Below, one piece after another: positions 34,908 to 45,843 of a stretch of 64,000 bases of DNA. This DNA is from CAYSCX01 sp964429575 (GTDB taxonomy: Bacteria > Desulfobacterota > Binatia > Binatales > Binataceae): positions 1 through 64,000 of the forward strand of contig CAYSCX010000014.1 of NCBI GenBank assembly GCA_964429575.1, read 5' to 3'. The position numbers were made by a program, and so were the translations under genes. The notes beneath the pieces were generated by a model. It was not told where the DNA came from. It saw only the letters and a list, made by a program, of their open reading frames with translations, and searched no databases. The number at the start of each line of letters is the position of its first letter. Position 1 is the first letter of the stretch.

Positions 34908-36161
34908 ATGCGGATCGACGCGACGCCCAAAGACGCGCTTTACGACGAGCCGGTGGAAATCCGTCTCGCTGGTTTCCCTGCGCACAAGCAGCTAGCGGTC
35001 CGCGCACTCGCGACCGACGACCTCGGGCGGCGATGGGAATCCAACGCGGTGTTCGTCAGCGACTCGGAAGGCTTCGTCGATCTCGCAATGCAGGTACCGT
35101 CGTCAGGCAGCTACGCGGTTCGCGACGGGATGGGTCTGTTCTGGTCGATGGAACTCGATCGCTCAGTCATCGAGCGTTCGCCTTTTTTCAAGACTCTTCC
35201 CACGCCGGTCACCGCGAAGCTCGTCGCGGAGCTCGACGGTCGCGAAGCCGCGTCGGTCGAGCTCACGCGTCGCTTCATGACAAAGCGAATCACGCGCACA
35301 GAGGTGCGTGATGACGGCTTGGTCGCGTCGTTCTTCTGCGACGAACGCGCTCCGCGGCCGGGTGTAATTCTGTTCGGCGGCTCCGGCGGAGGTCTCTCGG
35401 AAGAGATGCCCGCGCTGCTCGCGAGCCGCGGATTCGCAGTGCTCTCACTCGCGTACTTCGGAGTGCCCGGCGTGCCGCAGTTTCTGATTGACATTCCGCT
35501 CGAGTATTTCGAACGCGCGATCGCATGGATGAAGCGTCAGCCCACCGTACAGCAGGGCAAGCTCGCGGTGTCAGGCGCTTCGCGAGGCGGCGAGCTGGCG
35601 CTGCTGCTGGGCGCGAACTTTCCGGAGATCACGGCGGTGCTCGCATATGTGCCTAGTGGCGTGGTGTGGCCGGGCTTGGGTGCGTCCGAAAATCCCAACC
35701 CGCCGGCGTGGACTTGGCGGGGCAAGCCGATACCGGCTGTGGAAACCAAACCGAGGAGCCCGCAGGTGTGGAGCAAGACGCCGGTCGCGATCACTCCATG
35801 GTTCCTCGAGTCGATCGAGAACAACCCCACCATGGACCGCGCGATGATACCGGTGGAGAGGATCAACGGCGCCGTGCTGATGTTCTCCGGCACTGACGAC
35901 GCCATGTGGCCCTCGCTGCGGCTTGCCGATATCGCGCAACAGCGATTCATCGCGAAGGGCTTCCCGCATCCCTACGAACATGTGACGTATTCGGGCGCCG
36001 GCCATATGTTCAGATTTCCCTATTCACCGGAAATGAGCGAGATTTTCCATCCCGTCGCGCGGCAGTTGATGGCGCTCGGGGGAACGCCGCTCGCGAATCA
36101 GGCGGCGTCAGTGGATTCGTGGAAGCGGTCGCTTGCGTTCCTGCACAAGCACTTGGATTGA
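34908..36161 (+). CDS. Acyl-CoA thioesterase/BAAT-family alpha/beta hydrolase
   Basis: 417 residues from ATG 34908 with GGAGGCGG upstream. The N-terminal about 120 residues match the BAAT/acyl-CoA thioester hydrolase N-domain (DEPVEIRLAGFPAHKQLAVRA). The C-terminal alpha/beta hydrolase carries Ser225 in SGASRGGELAL, Asp in GTDDAMWPS and His in GAGHMFRFP. Eukaryotic relatives use Cys (amino-acid transferase) or Ser (thioesterase) at the nucleophile; Ser favours a thioesterase or dienelactone-like hydrolase. No signal peptide. It is divergent from the ArsR-AHSA1 regulator. Confidence 0.86.
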   Translation: MRIDATPKDALYDEPVEIRLAGFPAHKQLAVRALATDDLGRRWESNAVFVSDSEGFVDLAMQVPSSGSYAVRDGMGLFWSMELDRSVIERSPFFKTLPTPVTAKLVAELDGREAASVELTRRFMTKRITRTEVRDDGLVASFFCDERAPRPGVILFGGSGGGLSEEMPALLASRGFAVLSLAYFGVPGVPQFLIDIPLEYFERAIAWMKRQPTVQQGKLAVSGASRGGELALLLGANFPEITAVLAYVPSGVVWPGLGASENPNPPAWTWRGKPIPAVETKPRSPQVWSKTPVAITPWFLESIENNPTMDRAMIPVERINGAVLMFSGTDDAMWPSLRLADIAQQRFIAKGFPHPYEHVTYSGAGHMFRFPYSPEMSEIFHPVARQLMALGGTPLANQAASVDSWKRSLAFLHKHLD

Positions 36162-36192
36162 GGAGTCGGACTTGGAATCTGGGAGGACCACC

Positions 36193-36462
36193 ATGCACGA
36201 GATCAAATCAATTCAGGTGTTTCAGACCGCAAAGGTCATGGGAATTTTGTACGGTGTCTTCGGTGTCGTCGCGTCGCTCTTCTGGTTCCTCGGGCTGATG
36301 ATCAACGGCCGCCCGATTGCCGCAATCGCGGCGCTCATCCTTGGTCCGTTCGTTTACGGAATATTGTGCTTCATCGGGACCGCGATCGCTTCATGGCTCT
36401 ACAACGAAGTCGCGTCGCGCGTAGGCGGCGTCCAGTTTGAGTTGACGCAGCGCTCGCCGTGA
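36193..36462 (+). CDS. DUF3566-like two-helix membrane protein
   Basis: 89 residues from ATG 36193 with GGGAGGA upstream. It begins IKSIQVFQTAKVMGILYGVFGV and ends LYNEVASRVGGVQFELTQ, with two membrane helices at about 13-35 and 42-70. This plan is typical of DUF3566-related small membrane proteins. It follows the BAAT-like gene by 31 bp and is probably co-transcribed. Function unknown. Confidence 0.7.
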   Translation: MHEIKSIQVFQTAKVMGILYGVFGVVASLFWFLGLMINGRPIAAIAALILGPFVYGILCFIGTAIASWLYNEVASRVGGVQFELTQRSP

Positions 36463-36526
36463 TCAAGACGCCCGCCGCGTAGAGGGCCGGCGCCACCGCA
36501 CTCGCACGCGTGAGTAGCCGCCGCAG

Positions 36527-36883
36527 TCAATCGTCCCGCCCCTCTCCCTCCACGTGGAAGCGATGCAGGAATCGATGAACGACGGGAGCCAGCAACAGAC
36601 CGGCGACCACCACGATCGCAAGACCGCTGTACAGCGCATAGAACGACGCAAACAGCTTGCCCCATTCAGTCTTGAGCGCATCGACCGGCCCCATCCCGCC
36701 CAGGATCATCGACGCATTCAGCAGCGAGTCGATCCACGGCAGGTCTTCGGTGAAATGGTAGCCGCACACGCCGACCAGCAGCGACCCCACTACCACGAAT
36801 CCGGCCACCGCTGCCCAGCGCGCGAGCCGGCGCCTAAAATGCGCGCTCGGCAGCAGCGGCTGATGGCGTCGTTCAAACGGCAT
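36527..36883 (-). CDS. Small two-helix membrane protein downstream of acs
   Basis: 118 residues with helices at about 20-42 and 82-105, joined by a loop LPWIDSLLNASMILGGMGPV. The helix-loop-helix plan recalls a two-TM ion-channel core, but the K+ filter TVGYG is absent, so transport is only a guess. It starts 17 bp after the acs stop on the same strand. It is followed by an open 60-bp gap to the convergent DUF3566-like gene. Confidence 0.65.
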   Translation of the reverse strand: MPFERRHQPLLPSAHFRRRLARWAAVAGFVVVGSLLVGVCGYHFTEDLPWIDSLLNASMILGGMGPVDALKTEWGKLFASFYALYSGLAIVVVAGLLLAPVVHRFLHRFHVEGEGRDD

Positions 36884-36900
36884 CTGCGCCGCCGGGCTGC

Positions 36901-38859
<1,959 letters not shown>

Positions 38860-38863
38860 CGTG

Positions 38864-40318
38864 CTATACCCTCCCGCGCGCTTCGCGTGTCTTGAGGCTC
38901 AAGTAGAGCGCCGCGCCGTCGCCGACGTCGCGGCGATTGGATCGGATGTGGCGCAGGCGGTCGAGCAATTCCGGTTCGACCGAGGGCGCCAGCTCGGCCA
39001 CGAGTTCGACCGCGCGCGCCGACCAGCGCAACGCCACGCGTCCTTCCAAGCCTCCGAAATCGTCGAAGAACCACGCGCAACTCGTCAGCGATGCCTGTCC
39101 CGCGCGCAGCATCTCGAGCAACCTCAGCAGGCGCTCGCGCTTCTCCTCGTCGGTAACCTTGTGGCGCTTGAAGAACTCTTCGTGAATCGCGGGGTTGGTG
39201 TCGATGAGCAGCCGAATTCCTTCGTGCGCGGCCACACCAGGATCCGCTACCACATCAGCAGCGAAGCGGTCGTACGCCGCCGTGACATGGTTGTTGACGA
39301 ACTCCATCGCATCGCGAAGGGGCGCGCGCCACTCCTGCGAGGTGTGCGGATCCGTTCTGCATCCACAGTTGGAACGCCACCGCTCAACACCATGCGGGCA
39401 GCTCCACGATGTTGCGATGTTAGTGGTGAATTCACCGCGCGTACCGCGCATCGCTAGATATTGTGCGCAGTTTGTGATGATCAAATCGTCGCGGCGCTCC
39501 AGCATGATAAGCGCACGCGCAAGCTCGGCGGCGCCGGTCTTCTTGTGATGGCCGAAGGTCTCGCCGTCGGTGGCAAGCAGCAACGCTTCGCCCGGTTGAA
39601 GCGCGAGAGCGGCGTCGGCAATGCGATCGGCGAGCGCCGCGCCGTTTCTCAGAGCGTCGCCAAACGATATTTCCGCGGAGAGGCCGCGATCGAATCGGAA
39701 CACGGCTACAGTGCGCCCGCCGCTGCGCCATGCGAACGGACCGGCGGCATGCGCAGTTGCGCCATTGTCGGTGAATCGACCCTGTTCTGGCGCGAGAATC
39801 GTGAATCCGATCCCGGCGGCGGCGAGCGATTCGAGCGTGCCTTCGTCAACCGCGCACTCGGGCAGCCACATGCCCTCGGGCTGCCGGCCGAAACGGTATC
39901 GGAAATCGTCGATGCCCCACGCGATCTGCAATGCGCGGTCGCGCTCACCTAGCAGCGGCAAAATCGAGTGATTGTAGGGCTGCGCGATGGCATTACCGTG
40001 GCCGCCGCGGTGCTCGCTGCCAAGCGCATCGCCGCGGAGCATCGACCGATACGCGCTCTTGCCGTGCGTCTCGAGCCAGGCAAGCAGCGTCGGTCCAATG
40101 TTGAAGTCAATCAGTTCGTAGTTGTTGCGAACATGGACGACTCTCCCTTCCATCGCATGCGCCCGTGCGTTGGCGAGATAGCACTCGCTCAAGATCCGCT
40201 CGTTCCAATTCGGGAACGGCGCGGCGCCCGGCTCGGGCGTGATGAGGCCGGTCCACGGGCTTTCGCGCGGCGGCTGGTAGAAGTGGCCGTGAATGATTAC
40301 GTAACGCGGCTCAGCCAT
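38864..40318 (-). CDS. Glycoside hydrolase family 57 protein (DUF3536-type)
   Basis: 484 residues. The GH57 start motif YVIIHGHFYQPPRESPW contains metal/active-site His10 and His12. The nucleophile candidate is Glu154 in MWLPECAV and the acid/base candidate Asp251 in ATDGETFGHHKK. GH57 enzymes act on alpha-glucans (amylase, branching enzyme or glucanotransferase); the DUF3536 branch is not well characterised. It fits with glgC and pfkA as part of storage-glucan metabolism. Its end lies 4 bp before acs. No signal peptide, so cytosolic. Confidence 0.88.
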   Translation of the reverse strand: MAEPRYVIIHGHFYQPPRESPWTGLITPEPGAAPFPNWNERILSECYLANARAHAMEGRVVHVRNNYELIDFNIGPTLLAWLETHGKSAYRSMLRGDALGSEHRGGHGNAIAQPYNHSILPLLGERDRALQIAWGIDDFRYRFGRQPEGMWLPECAVDEGTLESLAAAGIGFTILAPEQGRFTDNGATAHAAGPFAWRSGGRTVAVFRFDRGLSAEISFGDALRNGAALADRIADAALALQPGEALLLATDGETFGHHKKTGAAELARALIMLERRDDLIITNCAQYLAMRGTRGEFTTNIATSWSCPHGVERWRSNCGCRTDPHTSQEWRAPLRDAMEFVNNHVTAAYDRFAADVVADPGVAAHEGIRLLIDTNPAIHEEFFKRHKVTDEEKRERLLRLLEMLRAGQASLTSCAWFFDDFGGLEGRVALRWSARAVELVAELAPSVEPELLDRLRHIRSNRRDVGDGAALYLSLKTREARGRV

Positions 40319-40415
40319 CAGATGTATGTTGCGCTATCAGGCAGGTGCGCGAAAGTACGCGCGCCCAATCTGGACAGCAACGATGCCCGCGCCAGCGGCT
40401 TCGGCCAATCCCGCT

Positions 40416-40838
40416 TCAGGCGGCGGCAGCGCTGAACGAGCCTCGGATCGCGGGCTCGCCCTTCTGATTGAGGACGATCAGCTCGCCGTCGATACGCTTC
40501 TCGCCGTCCTTTTCGGTCTTGTTCGTTACCTTGCCGGTGCAGGTGACGGTGTCGCCCGGCCACACGCGGGTGGCAAAGCGCACTTTGAACATTCGGATCG
40601 CGCCGATGCCCACGTAATCGGTCACGCAGCGCGAAAGCAGCCCCGCGGTAAACATTCCCTGCGCGAACACGGTCGGGATGCCGGCTGCCTCTACGAAGGT
40701 CTGATCGTAGTGCAGCGGAACGAAGTCGCCCGACGCGCCCGCGTAGCGAACGAAGTCGGGACGCGTGACTCCCTCGACCACGAACTTCGGAATTTCGTCT
40801 CCAACCTTCACTTGCTCAAACTTCAGTTTCGGCTTCAT
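40416..40838 (-). CDS. MaoC-like (R)-specific enoyl-CoA hydratase
   Basis: 140 residues with a single hot-dog fold. The hydratase 2 motif YAGASGDFVPLHYD gives catalytic Asp38 and His43. FAQGMFTAGLLSRC and RVWPGDTVTCTGKV complete the family pattern. The neighbour upstream (40884) is a FAS1-like/HTD2 dehydratase half, so the two may form a heterodimer like mycobacterial HadA-HadB. Gap 45 bp, same strand. Confidence 0.92.
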   Translation of the reverse strand: MKPKLKFEQVKVGDEIPKFVVEGVTRPDFVRYAGASGDFVPLHYDQTFVEAAGIPTVFAQGMFTAGLLSRCVTDYVGIGAIRMFKVRFATRVWPGDTVTCTGKVTNKTEKDGEKRIDGELIVLNQKGEPAIRGSFSAAAA

Positions 40839-40883
40839 CGTTGAATCGCAGCGGGCCGCGGCCCGCCTGCCCTCCGCAGTTTT

Positions 40884-41345
40884 TCAGTTGGCTTTGACGG
40901 CCTGGCCGGTCTCGATCAAAGTCGAGCGCGCGACCGCGACTTTCTCGCCACGTTGGTTCTTGTACTCGGTCTCGATCACCAGCAACGTCATCTTGCCGCC
41001 GCGCCCGCCCTCTTTTTCGTAGAGGTCTGCGACGCGCGCCTGACCGGTGAGCACGTCACCGACGAAAATAGGCTTGTAAAACTCGAACTCCTGCTCGCCG
41101 TGGAGGATGCGGCGTATGTCGAACCCTCCCATCCCCGGGCTGGAGTCGCCGTCCTGCCAAAACGCCGCCGTCTGCAGGAACGTGACGGGGACGGGGATGC
41201 CGCCGGCTTCCTTCTTGCCAAGTTCCGGATCGAAATACAGCGGATTAGGGTCCTTGATGGCCCGCGCGAATTCACGCACCTTGCTCCATTCAACCAGCAT
41301 CGTAAATGGTTTGCCGGTCCGTCCAACCATGCTCTTGTCAGCCAT
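40884..41345 (-). CDS. FAS1-like dehydratase (MaoC N-terminal-type hot-dog protein)
   Basis: 153 residues starting with VGRTGKPFTMLVEWSKVREFARAIKDPNP, the usual opening of the MaoC_dehydrat_N family, and continuing with PVPVTFLQTA and LHGEQEFEFYKPIFVGDVL. These proteins lack the D-H catalytic dyad and pair with an active MaoC subunit, here the next gene. It lies 43 bp downstream of an acyl-CoA dehydrogenase. Confidence 0.88.
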   Translation of the reverse strand: MADKSMVGRTGKPFTMLVEWSKVREFARAIKDPNPLYFDPELGKKEAGGIPVPVTFLQTAAFWQDGDSSPGMGGFDIRRILHGEQEFEFYKPIFVGDVLTGQARVADLYEKEGGRGGKMTLLVIETEYKNQRGEKVAVARSTLIETGQAVKAN

Positions 41346-41388
41346 CTTGCAAATCTCTCCGTTCGCTACTTGATAGAAGTGCTGAGCC

Positions 41389-42519
41389 TTACAAACCGAT
41401 CATCTGCGCGATGAGCTCCCGATTATAGCCCGCGTCGCCGAAGGTCACTTCCGACGATTTCGACCGCTTGAAATACAGATGCATGTCGTGTTCCCAGGTG
41501 AAGCCGATTCCGCCGTGCACCTGCACCGCGTCCGCGGCGGTGCGCCGATACGCGTCGGAGGCGGCCGCTTTTGCGATCGCGACCGCGAGCGTCGAATCGT
41601 CGGTCTCGCTGGTGACTGCCCAAGCCGCCGCGTAGGTCGCCGACTTCGCGCCTTCGACGTCGATCAACATATTCGCGCACTTGTGCGAAATCGCCTGGTA
41701 GCTGCCGATCGGCCGGCCGAACTGCTCGCGAATCTTTGCGTACTCGACCGCCATCTCCATAGCCTTCTGCGCGCCACCGCACATCTCCGCCGCCATCATC
41801 AGCTTGCCGCGGTCGATCACTGGCCCGAGGATGCGCCAGCCCTGGTCGGGTTCACCGAGAACATCGTCGGCGGTCGCGCGGACTTCGTCGAAGCGCACCT
41901 CGAACAGCTTGCGCGTCTGGTCCATCGTCTTGAGCGGTACGAGTGTCACGCCCGCGCGTTTGGTCTCGATCGCAAACAGCGTGATGCCGCGCGTGCCCTG
42001 CCCTGCCGTGCGCGCCGCGACGATCATGCAGTCGGCAACGTGTGCGTCGGACACAAAGAGCTTTTGGCCTTCGAGCACGAACTCTTTTCCGTCGCGGCGC
42101 GCGGGCATCGTAATGCCGTCCGCGCCGTAGGTGCCCGCCGGTTCCATATGCGCGAGCGTCCCAATGAGGCCGCCCGTCGCGAGCTTGGGCAGGAAGTTGC
42201 GCTGCACCACCGGGCTCGCGCCGCGCCGAATCGCCTCGCCAAACAGGACCGTCCAGATGAACGGGGACGGCAGCAGTACGCGCCCCATCTCCTCGAGCAC
42301 AACCACCAGGTCAACGTAGCTAAGTCCGGCACCGCCGAATTCCTCGGGGAGCACCAGGCCGTGCCAGCCGAGGCTGCCCATCTTTTTCCACAACTCCGGA
42401 TCGTAGCCTCGCGCGTCATCCATGAGCTTGCGGACGGCGCTGGTGGGACATTCCTTTTCGAGCATGCCGCGCGCGCTCTGGCGCAGCATGTCCTGCTCTT
42501 GTGTGAATCCGAAATCCAA
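41389..42519 (-). CDS. Acyl-CoA dehydrogenase
   Basis: 376 residues of the ACAD fold: N-terminal helices (MDFGFTQEQDMLRQSARGML), a middle beta domain (MEPAGTYGADGITMPARRDG) and C-terminal helices (REQFGRPIGSYQAISHKCAN, VHGGIGFTWEHDMHLYFKR). The Glu in GFTWEHD is the likely position of the catalytic base seen in this ACAD branch. It uses FAD and passes electrons to ETF. It is operonic with two hydratase-type genes and an SDR, suggesting a CoA-thioester beta-oxidation-like module; the substrate is unknown. Confidence 0.93.
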   Translation of the reverse strand: MDFGFTQEQDMLRQSARGMLEKECPTSAVRKLMDDARGYDPELWKKMGSLGWHGLVLPEEFGGAGLSYVDLVVVLEEMGRVLLPSPFIWTVLFGEAIRRGASPVVQRNFLPKLATGGLIGTLAHMEPAGTYGADGITMPARRDGKEFVLEGQKLFVSDAHVADCMIVAARTAGQGTRGITLFAIETKRAGVTLVPLKTMDQTRKLFEVRFDEVRATADDVLGEPDQGWRILGPVIDRGKLMMAAEMCGGAQKAMEMAVEYAKIREQFGRPIGSYQAISHKCANMLIDVEGAKSATYAAAWAVTSETDDSTLAVAIAKAAASDAYRRTAADAVQVHGGIGFTWEHDMHLYFKRSKSSEVTFGDAGYNRELIAQMIGL

Positions 42520-42584
42520 GCTGGTGTCCTTCCCTTACCGATTCTCCGCTACCACGACCCCTCGCGGCCCGACAAGCGCCGGAG

Positions 42585-43361
42585 CTAGTCGGCGGCGCGC
42601 GGGGCGGTGCCGCCGTCAACGATCAGGCTTGCGCCCGTCACGTAGCTCGACGCCTCCGACGCCAGGAAAAGGCACGGGAACGCAATCTCATCGACGCGGC
42701 CAAAGCGGCCCAGCGCGCGCGACTTCGCAACCATCTCTTTCACCTTGGGGTTCGGCCACACACGCGGAGCAGCGCCCTCGGTGTCGATCGGCCCCGGGAC
42801 GATGCAATTCACGCGAATGCCGTGGTGGCCCCATTCGCCGGCGTGCGAGACCGTCAAATTGATCACCCCAGCCTTCGCAGCGCCATACGGCAACATGGTT
42901 GGAGAGCCGTGAACGCCCGCAGTCGATGAGATGTTGATGATACAGCCGCCGCCGCCTTGCTTGATGAACTGGCGGGCCGCCGCTCGCGCGCAGAAAAAGA
43001 CACCATCGAGATTGATGCCCACCACCGCGCGCCAGCCGTTGGGCGAGAGGTCGAGGCTCGGCGTGGTTATGCTGGCGCCGTGATTGTTGATCAGCACATC
43101 GAGCCGGCCGAAGGCCTTCACTGCCGCCTCGACCATCGCGTCGCACTGGTCGGCCTGGCGCACGTCGCAGATCGCCATTTCGCACTTGCCGCCGGCCTTG
43201 CGTATCGCCTCGCGTACCGGCCCGAGATGCTCGGCGTTGCGGCTCGCGATCAGAACCGGCGCGCCCCGCGCCGCGAACTCCTTCGCAATCGATTCGCCGA
43301 TACCGGTGCCGCCGCCCGTTACGATCGTGACCTTGCCCTCGACACTGAATACGTCCTTCAA
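42585..43361 (-). CDS. Short-chain dehydrogenase/reductase
   Basis: 258 residues, classical SDR. NAD(P) motif TGGGTGIGESIAKEF near the N-terminus, NNHG, catalytic Ser in NISSTAG, and YGAAK (Tyr-x3-Lys). The C-terminus ends SYVTGASLIVDGGTAPR. It lies 65 bp upstream of the acyl-CoA dehydrogenase and probably acts as the 3-hydroxyacyl step of the same module. Asp after strand 2 is not clear, so cofactor preference cannot be set. Confidence 0.93.
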   Translation of the reverse strand: MKDVFSVEGKVTIVTGGGTGIGESIAKEFAARGAPVLIASRNAEHLGPVREAIRKAGGKCEMAICDVRQADQCDAMVEAAVKAFGRLDVLINNHGASITTPSLDLSPNGWRAVVGINLDGVFFCARAAARQFIKQGGGGCIINISSTAGVHGSPTMLPYGAAKAGVINLTVSHAGEWGHHGIRVNCIVPGPIDTEGAAPRVWPNPKVKEMVAKSRALGRFGRVDEIAFPCLFLASEASSYVTGASLIVDGGTAPRAAD

Positions 43362-43723
43362 GTTCCGTAGACCTCCTCGAGTCGGATGAAGCGTGCGTTA
43401 CGCGAGCATCGCGACGGTCTGGAGATGACGCGTCGCTGCTCGAACGCGAATGCGCAGTATATCGCACGGGCGGGAGCGCTTGGCGAGAGCCGCGCGAAAG
43501 ACCGACCGGAACAGGTCGGAGGAAGACTAGCAGGGTGTTGAGAAACTCAGATCATGGCGCGGCGGATGCCGAGGTGTGCTCAACGCCCTGCGGGAAAGAC
43601 TTGTCCTGAGCCATGGGCGAAGGATCGGGCTTCTTTCCTAATCTTCTCCCCCATTGGGGGAGACGCGAGAGAGGGAGCAGGCGGTTGAAAGTGACTTTTT
43701 CAACCGCCTGCTAGGTTGCCGAT
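43362..43723. other. Intergenic region filled by repeat A copy 3
   Basis: No gene. The left part (43362-43526) should carry the promoter of the SDR-ACAD-hydratase unit. The rest is repeat A (43527-43714). Confidence 0.7.
43527..43714. repeat. Family A composite repeat, copy 3 (long form)
   Basis: Bounded by CTAGCAGGGTGTTG and CAACCGCCTGCTAG. Longer than copies 1 and 5 by about 27 bp because of an inserted TGTCCTGAGCC..GGGCGAAGG segment, shared with copy 4. The right hairpin has GGCGGTTG/CAACCGCC where other copies have GGCTGTTG/CAACAGCC, a paired change. Confidence 0.85.
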
Positions 43724-44179
43724 TCAGGCGTTGACGGTTTGTCGGTCGCCACGACGGCGAGTGGCGTGACTCAGGTTGCGCGCGCGCGGCGTGATCTTGA
43801 GTCGAAGGTGTTGCGGCGCGCGCGTTTCGGCGGCGCGCTTCACGCGATGCTTCCATTCCACCATCGCGCGGCGGACTCCCGCGGGATCAATGTTCAACGC
43901 CTCGCACACCGTTTCGAAACCGAACGCGTGACGAATCGGACGGCTCGTCATGATCCAGCGCTCCGCATCGACGTACAGGATCCGCTTGCGAGTGCTCTTG
44001 GCCATTACGCCTTGCTGATACACGTTGATTGCGTCAGCCAGCAGCGCGAGCATCAGCCGCTGCTCGCCAGTCAGGCGGTTGCCACGCAACAAACCATAGA
44101 ATTGGGAGGGGAGTATCTCATGTACCCCGATGACCCCGTCGGCGCTGGAATCGAATCTGTAGTTCGGCCCTGTTGCCAT
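43724..44179 (-). CDS. Unrecognised 151-residue protein with RRWI/CEAL-type pattern
   Basis: Begins MATGPNYRFDSSADGVIGVH (alternative Met at 44209). The motifs DAERWIMTSRPIRHAFGFET and CEALNIDPAGVRRAMVEWKH recall a widespread family of small hypothetical proteins with a W-x2-(S/P)-F-E-x2-CEAL pattern, seen in deltaproteobacteria and acidobacteria; I cannot name it. No signal or membrane segment. The C-terminal about 30 residues are Arg-rich. It lies directly after repeat A copy 3 and is transcribed alone. Confidence 0.65.
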   Translation of the reverse strand: MATGPNYRFDSSADGVIGVHEILPSQFYGLLRGNRLTGEQRLMLALLADAINVYQQGVMAKSTRKRILYVDAERWIMTSRPIRHAFGFETVCEALNIDPAGVRRAMVEWKHRVKRAAETRAPQHLRLKITPRARNLSHATRRRGDRQTVNA

Positions 44180-44351
44180 ACCCGGCAGCCACGCTTTTCG
44201 AGCGCACATTGCGCGCGCAGCCTCGACGCTTCTGCCCGGTTAGACCGCGCGTATCCTGTTAGTTGAACACGACAACGATGGCGAAAGTTCCCGACGCCCG
44301 CCGAAGGGAGGGAGATTCGTATGGAAGGATGGCTAAATGCGCCGGGGAGGG

Positions 44352-45383
44352 TCAGGTCGCGAGGACGTCAACCAGCTTGAATAGGTCGGGGTCCAAGTGG
44401 CGGGGTTTTCCGACCACTTCGCCCAACGGGGAGTACACAATTTGGCCGCGTTTTTCGCCGACCAGAGCGGGCGGATGGCCATCGGTGATGCCCTGGACAG
44501 CGGCGGCGCCCATGCGGCTTGCGAGCAAGCGGTCGCGCGCGGTGGGTGCGCCCCCGCGCTGGATGTGGCCCAAGACGACCACGCGAGGATCGACGCCGAG
44601 GCGCTGTTTTACGGCGCCGGCAATCGCGAGCGCGCCTCCGGTGCGGGGACCCTCGGACACTACAATTATCGACGAGCGCTTGCCGCGGAGCTGGCTTTGC
44701 TCGATGCGCACGCAGAGATCATCGACATTGAAGTCGAACTCCGGCACGACGACCGCCTCGGCGCCGCCGCCAAGAGCGACCTCGAGCGCGATGAAACCGG
44801 AATCGCGACCCATGACCTCGACGATAAATACGCGCTCGTATGCGAATGCAGTGTCGCGGATGCGATCGATTGCTTGCAGAGCGGTGTTCACCGCAGTGTC
44901 GAAGCCGATCGCGTAATCGGTGCCGGGGATGTCGTTGTCAATCGACGCCGGTACGAACATCACGTTCATTCCGAATTCGTCGGCGAATGCGGCGGAGCCA
45001 TGCAGGGCCCCATCGCCTCCGATGACGACCAGCGCTTCTATACCGCGATAGCGAAGATTCTCCGCGGCGCGCGCCCTACCGGCGGCGGTGCGGAATTCAC
45101 CCGACCGCGAAGTCCCCAACACGGTACCGCCACGCTGGATGATGTTTGCAACCGCGCGGCCACCCAAGTCCGTGAAGTTGCCGTACACCAGACCCTCGAA
45201 GCCCCGCTGGGAGCCGAGGACTTCGATGCCCGCTGCCGCACCTATGCGTACTACCGCGCGGATTGCGGCGTTCATGCCCGGGGCGTCACCACCCGCGGTC
45301 AGGACCGCGATGCGCCGAGGTTTCTGGTAGCGGCGTGGATCCGACGAGGGGTCAACTTCGCGATGCGGTGATTCGTGTTCCAT
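44352..45383 (-). CDS. pfkA: ATP-dependent 6-phosphofructokinase
   Basis: 343 residues of the PFKA family. VLTAGGDAPGMNAAIRAVVR is the ATP-binding start. The GGDGALHG loop has Gly at the position that separates ATP-type from PPi-type enzymes. The catalytic motif reads SIDNDIPGTDYAIGFDTA, with Ser in place of the usual Thr before IDND. VEVMGRDSGFIAL and GHIQRGGAPTARDRLLASRM are present. It has an extra about 20 residues at the N-terminus. Monocistronic, flanked by a small hypothetical gene and repeat A copy 4. It is the committed step of glycolysis and connects with glgC and GH57. Confidence 0.95.
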   Translation of the reverse strand: MEHESPHREVDPSSDPRRYQKPRRIAVLTAGGDAPGMNAAIRAVVRIGAAAGIEVLGSQRGFEGLVYGNFTDLGGRAVANIIQRGGTVLGTSRSGEFRTAAGRARAAENLRYRGIEALVVIGGDGALHGSAAFADEFGMNVMFVPASIDNDIPGTDYAIGFDTAVNTALQAIDRIRDTAFAYERVFIVEVMGRDSGFIALEVALGGGAEAVVVPEFDFNVDDLCVRIEQSQLRGKRSSIIVVSEGPRTGGALAIAGAVKQRLGVDPRVVVLGHIQRGGAPTARDRLLASRMGAAAVQGITDGHPPALVGEKRGQIVYSPLGEVVGKPRHLDPDLFKLVDVLAT

Positions 45384-45843
45384 GGTGTGAGATCGCAGGG
45401 ATGAGTCGCGCGAGGCTCTTTAGACAAAAATATCATTGGCAGGTGGGCCGCAAAAGGTGGTGGGCGGGCAGGAGGCCGTGTGAATCGCCGCGGTAGAGGT
45501 GGCGCCCATTGGCTTCGATCCCCTAGCAGGGTGCGGAGAAACGCGGAATCTATCAGCGCGGTCCCGGCGGTGCGCTCAACACCCTGCGTGAAAGACTTGT
45601 CCTGAGCCAGCGGCGAAGGATCGGGCTTCCTTCCTCATCTTCTCCCCCTCCGGGGGAGACGCGAGAGAGGGAGCAGGCTGTTGAAAATGACTTTTTCAAC
45701 AGCCTGCTAGGTGTCGCTCAGGGCAGGCTCTTCGCGCAACCGAGGCGCTCAGGATGACCACATCACGACGGGCGCGGACCTTCTCCTTACATCAACTGGG
45801 AAAAGGCTCTGAGAACGTGGAGGACTGGCAGGGCAGACAAAGA
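45384..45843. other. Intergenic region with repeat A copy 4
   Basis: Promoter region of pfkA (45384-45520) followed by repeat A copy 4 (45523-45710). 45711-45843 shows no further structure I can name. Confidence 0.6.
45523..45710. repeat. Family A composite repeat, copy 4 (long form)
   Basis: CTAGCAGGGTG at the left, GCAGGCTGTTGAAAA and TTTTTCAACAGCCTGCTAG at the right (45673-45710), with the same extra CCTGAGCC..CGGCGAAGG segment as copy 3. Internal CCCCCTCCGGGGG palindrome present. Confidence 0.9.

Noticed and set aside
36527..36883. Potassium channel assignment for the small membrane protein
   Set aside because: The two-helix plan fits, but there is no TVGYG-like filter.
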